From Oxalobacteraceae bacterium (GTDB lineage Bacteria; Pseudomonadota; Gammaproteobacteria; Burkholderiales; Burkholderiaceae_D): a stretch of 64,000 bases of DNA. How positions within the stretch are numbered: position 1 is the stretch's first letter; the number at the start of each line of letters is the position of its first letter. A program made the translations under genes and the position numbers. Of the stretch, positions 1 to 9,426 are shown in pieces. Under the pieces are notes generated by a model that was given only the letters and a program-made list of their open reading frames with translations, searched no databases and had not been told where the DNA came from. The DNA is taken from contig JAIXXN010000061.1 in assembly GCA_027490725.1 (NCBI GenBank), forward strand, positions 62,001 through 126,000. The letters run 5' to 3'.

Positions 1-2198
1 CCCAGATTCAGAATGCCGTAGCTGCCCAGAATCGTCATCGGATCCTGATTCAGACTGAACTGGACTGCGCTCTGCCAGCGATACGCCGCAGTGACAAAGG
101 CGTCATAGCTACCGACATTGCCGATGTCATACTGACCACCAAGGTTGAGCTTGTACTTGGGCGCATTGGGCATGGTTGCACCAGCCAGATTCTGCACTGA
201 CGCATTGTTGTACTTGGGATTCGGCGCACAGTTACCACCCGGCACGGCGGCATTACCGGCCGCATTGAGCACGCTGTAGCAAGGACCATTTTCAAAGTCG
301 GCAATTTCGGCACGGGTGTAGGCAAACGCCGCATTGACGCTGAGTGGACGGCTGACACGCCAGTTCAGATCGGCCTCCAGCCCGCTGGTACGCAGCGCAC
401 CGATGCTATGCAGGGTGGTACGGAAAGTACCGTCCGGATCGAGGAAACCGGCCGACTGCTGGAAGCCGGTGAAGTTGGTGCGGAACGCCGCCAGATCGAG
501 TGCCATGCGGTTTTCCAGCAAGCTCAGTTTCAGGCCGGCCTCAATGTTGCGGGCATTCTCGCCCGGCACTGGCTGCGACTTGGCCACCGCGCCGGTGAAG
601 GAACTGGTCAGGTCATACGCCAGACCCTTGTGGCCGGTCGAATAGGTCAGGTAAGCGAGTGTCGCAGCATCCAGATGGTGTTCCAGACCGACCTTGCCGG
701 TAACCTTGGTCTCGCTATTATCGCCGCGCAGCGCCTCGGTCAGCACACGGCTGGTGGCCGGTGGTGGCGTGTAGCGATTGAAGGTATAGCCGATGTCTTC
801 CTTGTTGTAGCGCAGCCCCAGCAGCACGCCGGTCTGTGGCGTCAGGTCGTAATTCGCCTGTCCGAAAATCGCGGTGTTGGTGTTGTAGGCGGTCGAGGCC
901 CAATCCGTCACATAGGTAGTGATGGGTGCACGGGTCAGTTCGCGACCCAGATCATTCTTTGCGTAGAACAGCCCGCCGACATAGCGCAGCGCGCCCTTCT
1001 CCGGCGAAGTCAGGCGGAACTCCTGCGTTTTCGAGCGCGCATCGAACTGACCGTACTGGTACAGGCCACCACTGAAACCACTGGGCTTGCCATTCACCAG
1101 CATGGCGCTCAGCACATCGCTGTCGGTCGCGTCACCATCCTGGAAATCGCTCATCTTGTAATGCGACCACGAGCTCACCGAGGTGAAGGTGTGGTGGGCC
1201 AGCGGACCATTGTCATCGAAGTTGTAGACCACCTTGACGCCGACGCCGCGGTCTTCTGCGCGGCCACCGGCCGGATAGTCATTGCGCACGTTGACATTGC
1301 CGGGGCCGGGGCTGATGCCCTTCAACAGCGTCGACGCTGGCAGCTGCGCAATATTCTGGTATAGGCCGCCAGGCGTCATCGAGGAAAACGGCGAAACGCA
1401 GCAGTTGTTGACGAAATTCGCTGCGTGCGGGCTGACCACGACCTGCAGGTTGTCGCTCGGGCTCCATTCCAGCTTGCCGGTCAGGTTGTTATCACGCATG
1501 CCGTTGAGGCGTCCACCATCGGCCAGATTTTTCACCACCCCGCCGAAATCACTCTTGCTAACTGCCAGACGCATGCGCAGCGTATCGCTCAGGGCGCCAG
1601 ACAGCGCACCGCGCACCCGCCATTCGCCATCGCTCGACAGATAGGTCGAGGCACGGCTCTTCCAGCCCGCTTCAATCGGCTTGGTGGCAATATTGATGGC
1701 GCCAGCAATCGAGCTCTTACCCAGCATGGTGCTCTGCGGGCCTTTCAGTACTTCGATACGCTGCACATCGGCCAGATCCTTGAACGCATTCGCCTGCATC
1801 GCATACGGCACATCGTCGACCACCACTGCCACGTCGGCCTCCACACCGATCCCCAGCGAGAAGGTACCGATGCCGCGCATATTGATGCTGAAGTTGGCTG
1901 GCTGGGTACCGTAGCTCAGGGTCAGTGCTGGCGACAGGGCTGGCAGATCATCCAGACCACGCACATTGTTACGCTGGATGGTCGCATCGCTGAGGACCGT
2001 GATGGCCATCGGTACATCCTGCAAGTTCTGGGCACGTTTGTTAGCAGTTACCACCACCTGCTCGACCTGCACCGCGGCATTGGCCGCCGGCACCGCCTCC
2101 TGCGCCTGCGCCAGACTGGAGATGGCCAGTGCCACGGCCATCACCATCGGACGTACTGGGAAAACGGCATGATTTGTCTCGTTATTATTGCTGTTCAT
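1..2198 (-). CDS. TonB-dependent receptor (3' end beyond window)
   Basis: Outer-membrane receptor that would import oligosaccharides using TonB energy. The reading frame starts at ATG 2198 behind a good AGAGGAGAAG ribosome site and stays open to base 1, so the C-terminal barrel strands are missing. A signal peptide ends near SSLAQAQEA. It is followed by a TonB-box-like stretch (VEQVVVTANKRAQNLQDVP) and a plug with typical motifs (NNVRGLDDLPAL, NMRGIG, RIEVLKGPQS, GAINIATKP). The architecture is that of the FecA/CirA-type receptors with no N-terminal signalling extension. A LacI-type operator lies 38 bp upstream and the GH105 gene precedes it on the same strand, so sugar uptake is the likely role. 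The exact substrate cannot be read. Confidence 0.9.
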   Translation of the reverse strand, partial: MNSNNNETNHAVFPVRPMVMAVALAISSLAQAQEAVPAANAAVQVEQVVVTANKRAQNLQDVPMAITVLSDATIQRNNVRGLDDLPALSPALTLSYGTQPANFSINMRGIGTFSLGIGVEADVAVVVDDVPYAMQANAFKDLADVQRIEVLKGPQSTMLGKSSIAGAINIATKPIEAGWKSRASTYLSSDGEWRVRGALSGALSDTLRMRLAVSKSDFGGVVKNLADGGRLNGMRDNNLTGKLEWSPSDNLQVVVSPHAANFVNNCCVSPFSSMTPGGLYQNIAQLPASTLLKGISPGPGNVNVRNDYPAGGRAEDRGVGVKVVYNFDDNGPLAHHTFTSVSSWSHYKMSDFQDGDATDSDVLSAMLVNGKPSGFSGGLYQYGQFDARSKTQEFRLTSPEKGALRYVGGLFYAKNDLGRELTRAPITTYVTDWASTAYNTNTAIFGQANYDLTPQTGVLLGLRYNKEDIGYTFNRYTPPPATSRVLTEALRGDNSETKVTGKVGLEHHLDAATLAYLTYSTGHKGLAYDLTSSFTGAVAKSQPVPGENARNIEAGLKLSLLENRMALDLAAFRTNFTGFQQSAGFLDPDGTFRTTLHSIGALRTSGLEADLNWRVSRPLSVNAAFAYTRAEIADFENGPCYSVLNAAGNAAVPGGNCAPNPKYNNASVQNLAGATMPNAPKYKLNLGGQYDIGNVGSYDAFVTAAYRWQSAVQFSLNQDPMTILGSYGILNL

Positions 2199-2235
2199 TA
2201 CTACTTCTCCTCTTAGATTACTGATTCGACTAGAT

Positions 2236-2247
2236 GATAACGTTATC
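2236..2247. promoter_or_regulatory. LacI-type operator 1 (TonB receptor)
   Basis: Perfect palindrome GATAACGTTATC with a central CG, 38 bp upstream of the receptor ATG. It matches the sites at 4613, 4912 and 8629, and is best explained as a binding site for the LacI-family protein encoded at 7478-8557. Binding is inferred. Confidence 0.75.
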
Positions 2248-2361
2248 TAACAACCCTTAAAAAAAACCGCCTAAGTTGGCGACCATCAATGTGGTAAGGA
2301 TAACACCCATAAAAACAGAATGTCACACATTTCCACACTCAACACAAAAAAACCACATTCT

Positions 2362-4548
2362 TTAACGGGTACGCTGAATCACCAACGGTTCGGTAACACG
2401 CGACGCCGTCGCTGCCACGTGGGCATCCCATGCTGCTGCACTGCTGAAATCGCCACCCTTGCTCCATACAGCACCCAGATAGTAGACAAACGGCGTGGCC
2501 GGCTTTGCTGGCGCCAGGGCCAGATAATGTCCCGCCTGATTGAGGTAAGTAGCGCTAGCCGGCACGATCACGGCGCAGGCATTGCTGCCATGACTGCCCT
2601 GCGCCGGCTCCCAGTAGCTCATGCTATTGCTGCCCTGCTGGTAATGTCCGCTGCCTTCGCGCTGCACGATCCCGACACCGACCGTCAAAGGCGCCTTATC
2701 GACGCTATCGAAGCGACTCTCGACCCGGCTGAAATGGCTGCCCGCATCGAGCTGCACGCGGCGTACTTCCGCTACCGGACGCCCCGCCACATTCCAGTGC
2801 TCGAAACGCAGTTCGAATTCGGCACGTAGAGGGCCATCGGCCAGCACTTTCCAGGCGCTGAAGTTACGCGATGGGTACAGACTCTGGCCTGCATAGATCC
2901 CCAGCCCGCCGCAACCGCGACTGCTGCCAACATGATAGAAGTCCAGCCCGTCGCCGCGATCCAGATGATAATCACCGCGCCGGTACCAGTCGTCGAGCAC
3001 CAGCTTGCGGGTCGACTTCGACCACACATCGATACCGCTGGAGACCAGCAATTCTTTCGGATCACGCATCACTGCCGGGCCATAGGTACGATGCGCCACG
3101 CGGTCGTTCTCCCAGGCGAAATCATCCAGCCGTTCCGGCACGAAGCGGGCATGGGCACGCGACTGCACTGGTGGCACGGCAGGCAGCTTCTGGCGTGGTA
3201 TCAGCAGATAGCGGCGTGTCTCCTGTCCTGCCAGATCGGCCTGGAACAGCAGGCCGTTAACCAGCTTCTGACTCGGCAGAACGCGCGAGGTGAGCGCATC
3301 CATCACCACCAGATCGCCGCTCTGCGCCAGCTCGACCGACTGCTCCAGCCGGTAATCTGCGCCCGGATTGCGTACGCTGATTTCCTGCACCGCGCCATCC
3401 GACGCCAGCGCCATGCGGTACATCTCGCTACCGGCCAGCAGGAAGCCACCAACGGCAAACACGTCGCTCGATTGCGGATCGAATTTGCGCGGATCTTCAC
3501 CGATAGGCTGCACATGAATCAGCTTGCCGTCGGCCAGCACATGACTACTCAGCGCCTGCCAGGCTTTCTGCACCGCCGGCTCAAACTGTGCGCGCGCTAA
3601 CAGTCCCTGATTGACACCCCATGCCAGTGCATAGGTGTACAGCGCCGTGCCGCTGCTCTCGCGACTACTGTAATTGACCGGATCCAGCAGGCTGGGGCGC
3701 CACAGCCCGTCGGCCTGCTGCAGACTCAGCAGGCGCTGCGCCATTGCGCGGTATTGGGTGATAAACCGCGCCCGCTCGGCATGCTGCTCCGGAATGTATT
3801 GCAGCATCCGCACCAGTCCGCCCATCACCCAGCCATTGCCACGTCCCCAGAACACCTTGCTGCCGTTGGCCTCGCGCTGCTCGAAGAAGCGGCTATCACG
3901 GAAATACAGATGCTCGTCACGGTCATACAGGTAGTCGGAAGTGAGCCACCAGTTACGGATTGCAAAATCAAGATAGCGTGGATCGCCCGTCACCGCACTG
4001 AGCCTTGCCCACGCTGGCGGCCCCATGAACAGCGCATCGCACCACGACCAGCGCTGCTGCACACCAGGCGTCTTCCAGTTCAGCGAACCGGCGCGCGGAT
4101 GCGCCAGCATGTAATCGAACTGCTCACGCATCGGCGCAATCATGTGCGGCTCGCGCGAGTACTGGAACAGCTCTGCGTACATCTGACCGACCGCGTAATC
4201 ATCAGCGTGATACATGCTCGGACCCAAGCGCCATGCATTTTTCTGACCAGCGCTGCGCATCGCGTCTCGATAGCTTTCGTTACCGGAGATACCCACCAGC
4301 GCCATCATTCCGGCGTCCCCGACTGCCTCGGTCCAGTCTTCGAGCGGATAGCCGGTCGGATGTGCCAGCTGCCAGTCCGCCACCCGTTCCATGGTGCGCA
4401 GAATCACTGCAGGGTCATGCACTGCTGCGTCGCTGGTGGCCATGGTGGCCGCAACGGCCTGCGACAGGAGTGAGTGCTGCGGCGCAGTGATACAGCTTCC
4501 GGCACATAACAGCGCCAACGCTAGCGTAGTCCGATGGAATGAAGGCAT
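2362..4548 (-). CDS. GH105 unsaturated uronyl hydrolase fused to DUF4861
   Basis: Predicted two-domain exported enzyme of 728 residues. The N-terminal part (about 45-390) is an alpha/alpha-barrel of the GH88/GH105 type. HADDYAVGQMY (about 114-124) and WSWCDALFMGPP (about 167-178) carry the two Asp residues (D117, D171) at the places of the YteR-type catalytic pair, and WGRGNGW follows. The C-terminal part (about 400-728) resembles DUF4861, which often accompanies such hydrolases. The family hydrates and cleaves the 4,5-unsaturated uronic acid left by polysaccharide lyases. I chose ATG 4548, which has AAGGA upstream and starts a hydrophobic leader; an upstream in-frame start at 4653 gives a poor N-terminus. 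AGSC at 16-19 could be a weak lipobox. The last residues read VIQRTR. Confidence 0.87.
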   Translation of the reverse strand: MPSFHRTTLALALLCAGSCITAPQHSLLSQAVAATMATSDAAVHDPAVILRTMERVADWQLAHPTGYPLEDWTEAVGDAGMMALVGISGNESYRDAMRSAGQKNAWRLGPSMYHADDYAVGQMYAELFQYSREPHMIAPMREQFDYMLAHPRAGSLNWKTPGVQQRWSWCDALFMGPPAWARLSAVTGDPRYLDFAIRNWWLTSDYLYDRDEHLYFRDSRFFEQREANGSKVFWGRGNGWVMGGLVRMLQYIPEQHAERARFITQYRAMAQRLLSLQQADGLWRPSLLDPVNYSSRESSGTALYTYALAWGVNQGLLARAQFEPAVQKAWQALSSHVLADGKLIHVQPIGEDPRKFDPQSSDVFAVGGFLLAGSEMYRMALASDGAVQEISVRNPGADYRLEQSVELAQSGDLVVMDALTSRVLPSQKLVNGLLFQADLAGQETRRYLLIPRQKLPAVPPVQSRAHARFVPERLDDFAWENDRVAHRTYGPAVMRDPKELLVSSGIDVWSKSTRKLVLDDWYRRGDYHLDRGDGLDFYHVGSSRGCGGLGIYAGQSLYPSRNFSAWKVLADGPLRAEFELRFEHWNVAGRPVAEVRRVQLDAGSHFSRVESRFDSVDKAPLTVGVGIVQREGSGHYQQGSNSMSYWEPAQGSHGSNACAVIVPASATYLNQAGHYLALAPAKPATPFVYYLGAVWSKGGDFSSAAAWDAHVAATASRVTEPLVIQRTR

Positions 4549-4612
4549 GGAATATCCTTGGTAAAAGTGGCAGCGCAAACCAGTGCGACAACCGTATGCA
4601 TGAATCGAGTGA

Positions 4613-4624
4613 GTTAACGATAAC
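4613..4624. promoter_or_regulatory. LacI-type operator 2 (GH105 gene)
   Basis: GTTAACGATAAC, an imperfect palindrome centred on CG, 64 bp upstream of the GH105 start. It differs from operator 1 at few positions. Confidence 0.6.
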
Positions 4625-4911
4625 ACATAAAATATCGCACTGCCTAGCCGCATTCATCATTTTTTTCTGATGTGCTACAGAAACGTCTGATGCGCACACC
4701 GCCTGCCGATTTTCCTCAAAAAATTGGGCTAGCACCCCGTAGAATCAGGCACTGATTCAAACCCACTCTCTCGCTGCGCCCCGCCTGGCAAGCAACAAGG
4801 TCGTGTCACCGGCACGCGGCAGGCCCGCTGATTCAGAAAATTACACTCAGCTATACAGGCCAGTGTGCCCCGCGCGCACAGGAAAAGTCTTGCCAAAACA
4901 CTAGCACCAAT

Positions 4912-4923
4912 GATAACGTTAGC
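4912..4923. promoter_or_regulatory. LacI-type operator 3 (GH88 gene)
   Basis: GATAACGTTAGC, with one half-site identical to operator 1, 33 bp upstream of the TTG start of the GH88 gene. A repressor here would block transcription start or early elongation. Confidence 0.65.
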
Positions 4924-4956
4924 GCACCTTACCATCCGCCCTCCGGGTCATCACCA

Positions 4957-6120
4957 TTGAAACTTGTCTTTGAACAGCTAGAAGCAAGCCTCGCATCACT
5001 GGGGAATGCCTTCCCTGCCGATACCACCGAACACCAGTTCTATCGCGCGCGGCAAATCACCGGGCACGCAGATGGCGCCAACGTTGGCTGGACAACAGGG
5101 TTCTGGACCGGATTGATGTGGCTATCCTACGAACTAACGGGCCGTCAGGTGTTTTATCAGGCCGCATGCCAGCAAAGCCAGAGTTTTAGCCGCCGCCTCG
5201 CGTCGGGCTGCGACCTGCAACACCACGACATCGGCTTTCTGTATTTGCTCAGCCATGTTGCCGCTGCACAGATTGCCGGCCTGCCGGAATCTGGTGCCAC
5301 CGCCATGGCAGCGGCCGATCGCCTGCTCGCGCGCTATCTGCCCGGCGCTGGCATCCTTCAGGCGTGGGGCGCACTCGACGATCCGCAGGAACAGGGCCGC
5401 GCCATCGTCGACGGTTTGATGAACCTGCCGTTACTGCACTGGGCCAGCAGCACCAGCGGCAATCCGCGCTACCGCGATGCCGCGCGCAGTCACGCACACC
5501 GCACCCGCGAACAACTGGTGCGCCCTGACGGTTCGACCCATCACACCTATTTTTTCGACCCGCTCACCGGTCAACCACTGCGATCAGCCACACATCAGGG
5601 ATGGTCTGACAGCTCCTGCTGGGCGCGAGGACAGGCCTGGGCGCTGTATGGTTTCTCACTGAATCAGCGTCACCTGCCAGAGCTCGACTTACTCGACACC
5701 AGCTGCCAGATTGCCGACTATTTTCTCGCCCATCTACCAGCCGACCAGATCGCCCTGTGGGACTTGAGTCTGCCGATCAAGAGCAGTGAGCCGCGCGATA
5801 GTTCGGCTAGCGCCATTGCCGCCTGCGGTCTGTTCGATCTGGCCGAGCAATTGCCAGCTGGAGCGCGCAGACAACACTATCACCATGCCGCGCTGCGCCT
5901 TGTGCAGGCTCTGGAGCAGCATTGCGCCGCCCGGCGTCCGCAGGCCGGTGGCCTGCTCCTGCATGGCACTTACCATCGGCAAGCCGAACTAGGCGTCGAC
6001 GAATGCAATCTGTGGGGCGATTACTACTATCTGGAAGCACTGGCACGTCGGGACTATGGCTGGCAGAGCTATGACCGGACCAGCCGCCAGCCCATCTCAA
6101 TGACGGCGATAGCGCAATAG
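4957..6120 (+). CDS. GH88 unsaturated glucuronyl hydrolase
   Basis: Predicted enzyme of 387 residues with no signal peptide, so cytoplasmic. It would release the unsaturated uronic acid from the non-reducing end of lyase products. Seen: NVGWTTGFWTGLMWLSYE (42-59), HHDIGFLY with D91, and IVDGLMNLPLL with D152; these Asp residues fit the catalytic pair of Bacillus UGL. QGWSDSSCWARGQAWALYGF and PRDSSASAIAACGL follow, as in GH88. The start is TTG with a weak ribosome site; no better in-frame ATG lies upstream. It runs divergent to the GH105 gene, and its last 24 bases overlap the end of the convergent MFS gene. With the exported GH105 enzyme it suggests two-step trimming, first in the periplasm and then in the cytoplasm. 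Confidence 0.88.
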   Translation: MKLVFEQLEASLASLGNAFPADTTEHQFYRARQITGHADGANVGWTTGFWTGLMWLSYELTGRQVFYQAACQQSQSFSRRLASGCDLQHHDIGFLYLLSHVAAAQIAGLPESGATAMAAADRLLARYLPGAGILQAWGALDDPQEQGRAIVDGLMNLPLLHWASSTSGNPRYRDAARSHAHRTREQLVRPDGSTHHTYFFDPLTGQPLRSATHQGWSDSSCWARGQAWALYGFSLNQRHLPELDLLDTSCQIADYFLAHLPADQIALWDLSLPIKSSEPRDSSASAIAACGLFDLAEQLPAGARRQHYHHAALRLVQALEQHCAARRPQAGGLLLHGTYHRQAELGVDECNLWGDYYYLEALARRDYGWQSYDRTSRQPISMTAIAQ

Positions 6121-7410
6121 CAGGCGGTACCAGCACCATGCGGCAATCAGGCCGACGCTACCGGCGGCGAGAAATACCAGCCGGTAGTCATGGCCATTGC
6201 GATCCAGTAGATAACCGATCAGCATGGTAAACAGCACCGTCAGCAAAGCGGTCAGTGACGCCGACAATGCTGCCAGCGATGAGAACTGCTGGCGCGGCAG
6301 CATGACCGGCAACAGTGACGCCGTGCCGGTCAGAAACGCCCCCGCCAGCACCACGTGAACAAACAACCACAGCAGATAAGACAGCGGCCCAATCACCAGC
6401 CACCACGCCGCCAGCATGCAGCAGGCGTACAGCAACATCGCGACAAAACCTATCCACACCGGATGATAACGGTCTGCCAGCCAGCCGATTGGCAGCGCCA
6501 GCAAAATCGACATGGCATAGCCCGCTGCCACGGTGCGCCCGTATTCATGGTAGTCGACATGGAACTGGCCAATCGCATGGTAGCTATTGATATTCGCCGG
6601 TAAGACACAGATCGCCCCCAGCGCCACCGCGATAAACAGCAGCGGGAATTTCCATGGGGTGGCCGCAGTATCCCCAACGCCCTCGCCCGCTAGCACGCCG
6701 TCAGCGGGCATCCCGTCAGGCGCGCGCGTCACTCTGCGCAGCGCGCTCACGCCCACGCACACCGTGACGAAACACAGAAAATAGGCCAGCGCCACGCTGA
6801 GAATAATGCTCTGGACTGCCTCGGTAAGTTCTTTGGTGAAATAGGAATAGAAGAAAATTCCGCCCACGGCAAGACTGACGATACGCAACACCCCGAAGAA
6901 GCGCCCGATAATCGCACGCGGCACCACGTCATTGATCATGCCGATAAACAGCGCGTTACCGATAATCGTGAACAGGGAATAGGCGGTCCAGCAAACACAC
7001 ATACAGGCCAGTACAAAGGTACTTTGCTCCTGCGGTGCCGACTGGGCGAGCGACCACAGCCAGTTGCCGAGACGCTGGCTGTAAGCCAGACCAATCAGAC
7101 TGAGCGAAATCAGGGGCACGCAGACCATCAGAAACGGGATATGCCGGCCCAGACAGCTACGGGTGCGATCACTCCATGCCCCGACCGCGGGACCTACCAG
7201 CATGCTGAGCAATGCTGGCAAGGCGCCCAGCAGACTATTCAGCAACACCGTATTGTCACTAAAGCGTCGCAACTGAAACTTGAACAGATCGGGAATCGCC
7301 CGCTCTTTCAGCGACCAGCCCAGTGCACCAATGAGTAATAGCGCGAACAGCGCGTACATGGCGGGCGTCAGCACGCGCCGTTCAACTGGCTTTGCGACGA
7401 TGGACTCCAT
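6097..7410 (-). CDS. MFS sugar transporter
   Basis: A 437-residue, 12-helix inner-membrane carrier. The loop after helix 2 reads GAWSDRTRSCLGRHIPF, a form of the MFS loop signature found in sugar:cation symporters of the GPH/SLC45 type. It lies 67 bp after the LacI-family gene on the same strand and is probably co-transcribed with it. It would carry the oligosaccharides or unsaturated disaccharides that the GH88 enzyme then cleaves. A charged, Arg-rich tail ends the protein (RLLLRYRRH). The 3' end overlaps the convergent GH88 gene by 24 bp. The substrate is inferred from neighbours only. Confidence 0.88.
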   Translation of the reverse strand: MESIVAKPVERRVLTPAMYALFALLLIGALGWSLKERAIPDLFKFQLRRFSDNTVLLNSLLGALPALLSMLVGPAVGAWSDRTRSCLGRHIPFLMVCVPLISLSLIGLAYSQRLGNWLWSLAQSAPQEQSTFVLACMCVCWTAYSLFTIIGNALFIGMINDVVPRAIIGRFFGVLRIVSLAVGGIFFYSYFTKELTEAVQSIILSVALAYFLCFVTVCVGVSALRRVTRAPDGMPADGVLAGEGVGDTAATPWKFPLLFIAVALGAICVLPANINSYHAIGQFHVDYHEYGRTVAAGYAMSILLALPIGWLADRYHPVWIGFVAMLLYACCMLAAWWLVIGPLSYLLWLFVHVVLAGAFLTGTASLLPVMLPRQQFSSLAALSASLTALLTVLFTMLIGYLLDRNGHDYRLVFLAAGSVGLIAAWCWYRLLLRYRRH

Positions 7411-7477
7411 CTCAACGCTGCCCAGACCTAAGGAAGCGGCGCTCGCACAGAGGCCTGACTCGGCGCATCACCATCAC

Positions 7478-8557
7478 TCATGCAACCCCGGTCTTGCGTG
7501 GGGCACTACGCTTGCGTGCTGGTGTAGCGCTCTGCTGCGGCGCGGGTCCGGTACTTACCCGCATCACCAGTTCGCTAGGAAACTCGATACGCTGGCGCCG
7601 TCCCGGCTCATTACGTATGCGGCGCAGCAGTTCCTGTACGGCCGCCTGTGCCATCGGCTGGAAGGGGTGGCGCAAGGTCGTCAAAGGGGGCTGAGCCAGC
7701 GAGGCCGCCGGAATATCATCGAAACCGATCACGGAAATATCCTGAGGAAGCTGCAAGCCCCGCTCGCGTATCGCATTCATGCAGCCCAGCGCCATGGTGT
7801 CGCTGGCCGCAAAGATCGCGGTCGGCGGCGACGCCAGCGAGAGTAGTTGCCGCCCTGCTTCCAGACCGGACAGTTCCTGAAAATTCCCCTGATAAATCAG
7901 TTCCGGCTCGGACACAATACCGGCAGCGGCCAGCGCTGCCAGATAACCCTGTTCGCGCAAATCACTCTGTCCCGTATGGGCTGTTCCACGGACGAAAGCA
8001 ATGCGACGGTGGCCCAGTTCGATCAGATGGGCAACCGCGTCGCGCGCGCCATTCACGTTATCGCCACGCACCACCGGCAGGGTGGTCTCGTGGCGAAAAT
8101 AATTGAGCAACAGCACCGGACTACTACTGCCCTCCAGCGTGCGCAGGAATTCTTCAGTCATGCAAGGCAGCACATAGATCAGGCCATCCCACAGACCGTG
8201 CAGCATCTGGCTCACGGCAGCGCCACGCGCTTCGCCCAGCGTGCCCATGCTGCTGTAGATGAACATGTCCATCTCCACCTTGCGCACCTCGATACTGAGC
8301 GCGGTCACAAAGGCATTCACCACCTGCGAGGATAAATCGTTGACGACAATGCCGATCACATTGGTCTTGCCGCCCTTCATCATGCGTGCCAGCGCATTCG
8401 GGGCATAGCCCAGCTCCTTGGCAGCGGCCTGTACCTTCGAGCGGGTATCGTCGGATGCGTAGCCATCGCCGCTCAAGGCACGCGACGCCGTCATCACGGA
8501 AACGCCAGCAACTCTGGCCACATCTACCAGCGTGACGCTTGCTTTCTTGTTTGCCAT
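7478..8557 (-). CDS. LacI-family transcriptional regulator
   Basis: A 359-residue repressor-type protein. The N-terminal helix-turn-helix (VTLVDVARVAGVSVMTASRA) and hinge helix (YAPNALARMM) are typical of the family and fit operators with a central CG. The rest is a periplasmic-binding-protein-like sensor domain ending with an ITGFDD-type motif, here VIGFDDIPAASL. A basic tail follows (PARKRSAPRKTGVA). AGGTGGG precedes the ATG. An operator copy lies at 8629-8640 next to its own promoter, so it is probably autoregulated and controls the receptor, GH105, GH88 and MFS genes. The effector is likely a uronyl sugar (inference). Confidence 0.92.
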   Translation of the reverse strand: MANKKASVTLVDVARVAGVSVMTASRALSGDGYASDDTRSKVQAAAKELGYAPNALARMMKGGKTNVIGIVVNDLSSQVVNAFVTALSIEVRKVEMDMFIYSSMGTLGEARGAAVSQMLHGLWDGLIYVLPCMTEEFLRTLEGSSSPVLLLNYFRHETTLPVVRGDNVNGARDAVAHLIELGHRRIAFVRGTAHTGQSDLREQGYLAALAAAGIVSEPELIYQGNFQELSGLEAGRQLLSLASPPTAIFAASDTMALGCMNAIRERGLQLPQDISVIGFDDIPAASLAQPPLTTLRHPFQPMAQAAVQELLRRIRNEPGRRQRIEFPSELVMRVSTGPAPQQSATPARKRSAPRKTGVA

Positions 8558-8592
8558 TTCCCACCTATCCCTACAGACCAGAACCGAAAATG

Positions 8593-8640
8593 ATTGTACA
8601 GATAATCTTCCCGGGCATGCAAAAAATCGTTAACGTTATC
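8593..8640 (-). promoter_or_regulatory. Promoter and LacI-type operator 4 (lacI-MFS unit)
   Basis: On the minus strand, TTGCAT (8622-8617) and TACAAT (8598-8593) are separated by 18 bases and look like a sigma-70 promoter. The operator GTTAACGTTATC (8629-8640) sits just upstream of the -35 box, 71 bp from the start codon. Confidence 0.6.
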
Positions 8641-8657
8641 TACGCACCCGTATGACT

Positions 8658-9299
8658 TTACGACGCGAGTGCACCGCGCCAGTATTCGCTCAATGCGGCG
8701 CCGAGTTCGGTGCGAAAATCAGGCCGGATCGGTGCGAAGACCGGATCCGCCAGCAATAGTTTGAGATTGGGTGGGTAGTCCAGCGATTGCCAGAGTCCGC
8801 GCGTCAGCGCATAGGTACGCATCAGCAAAGTCAGGCCGCGACCGGCGGACAAGCCCAGTCTGGCCTCGATTAAGGCGGCCGTCGCCATCAGTCCCTGCAG
8901 TAATTCGAGCTTGAATTTACGCAGGATGGCGTCGTCGAGATTTCGTTCCAGCACGCTATACGCCATGGCATCGAGTCGCAAGAGCTCGGGACACGCATCC
9001 AGATAGGCAACATAGCAGCTCATGAAGCGCGTCAGCACATCGTCGCTGGCCGGAGCCTCGAACACGGCATGCACAGCTTGCAGCAGGCCTGCGAAATACT
9101 CATTGAGCAAAGCAAAGAAGATCTCTTCCTTGGTCTGAAAATACAGGTAGACCGTGCCCTTGGCCAGTCCCGCTTCGGTCGCAATCTGGGCGACCGACGG
9201 CAATTGCCGACTGTCATGCAGGAACAGCCGGCGCGCGGCCGAGAGTATCTCGGCGCGGCGGGCTGCTTTATCTTCGGAATCAATCGCGCGTGCGCACAT
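8658..9299 (-). CDS. TetR-family regulator
   Basis: About 213 residues from ATG 9299; a TTG five codons earlier is possible. The N-terminal helix-turn-helix reads IATEAGLAKGTVYLYFQTKE, standard for TetR, and is followed by an all-helical ligand domain. It lies 127 bp after the SDR gene (10212-9427) on the same strand and is probably the second gene of that transcript. Three identical palindromes before the SDR gene are then its likely operators, giving negative autoregulation. The inducing ligand is unknown. Confidence 0.87.
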   Translation of the reverse strand: MCARAIDSEDKAARRAEILSAARRLFLHDSRQLPSVAQIATEAGLAKGTVYLYFQTKEEIFFALLNEYFAGLLQAVHAVFEAPASDDVLTRFMSCYVAYLDACPELLRLDAMAYSVLERNLDDAILRKFKLELLQGLMATAALIEARLGLSAGRGLTLLMRTYALTRGLWQSLDYPPNLKLLLADPVFAPIRPDFRTELGAALSEYWRGALAS

Positions 9300-9426
9300 T
9301 AGAGCTTGCTTCAATCAGGACGGGGCAGTCTAACAGTTGCCCCTTGCGCACGCAACCGCGGTGCCAGCGGGATTTCCGCGCGGCGCACTGGGCCAGCTGG
9401 CGCGATCTGACCGGGACGCGCCGACC

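Larger units (their letters stand above)
4549..4956. promoter_or_regulatory. Divergent promoter region with two LacI-type operators
   Basis: A 408-base space between the divergent GH105 and GH88 genes, with no gene of its own. It holds an operator-like site near each start (4613-4624 and 4912-4923). The long spacing suggests two separate promoters rather than one shared operator. I see no clear terminator or RNA. Confidence 0.6.

Noticed and set aside
408..1364. Long open frame on the plus strand opposite the first TonB receptor
   Set aside because: It lies wholly inside the receptor gene, antisense, and has no recognisable domain; it is a codon-bias shadow of GC-rich coding DNA.
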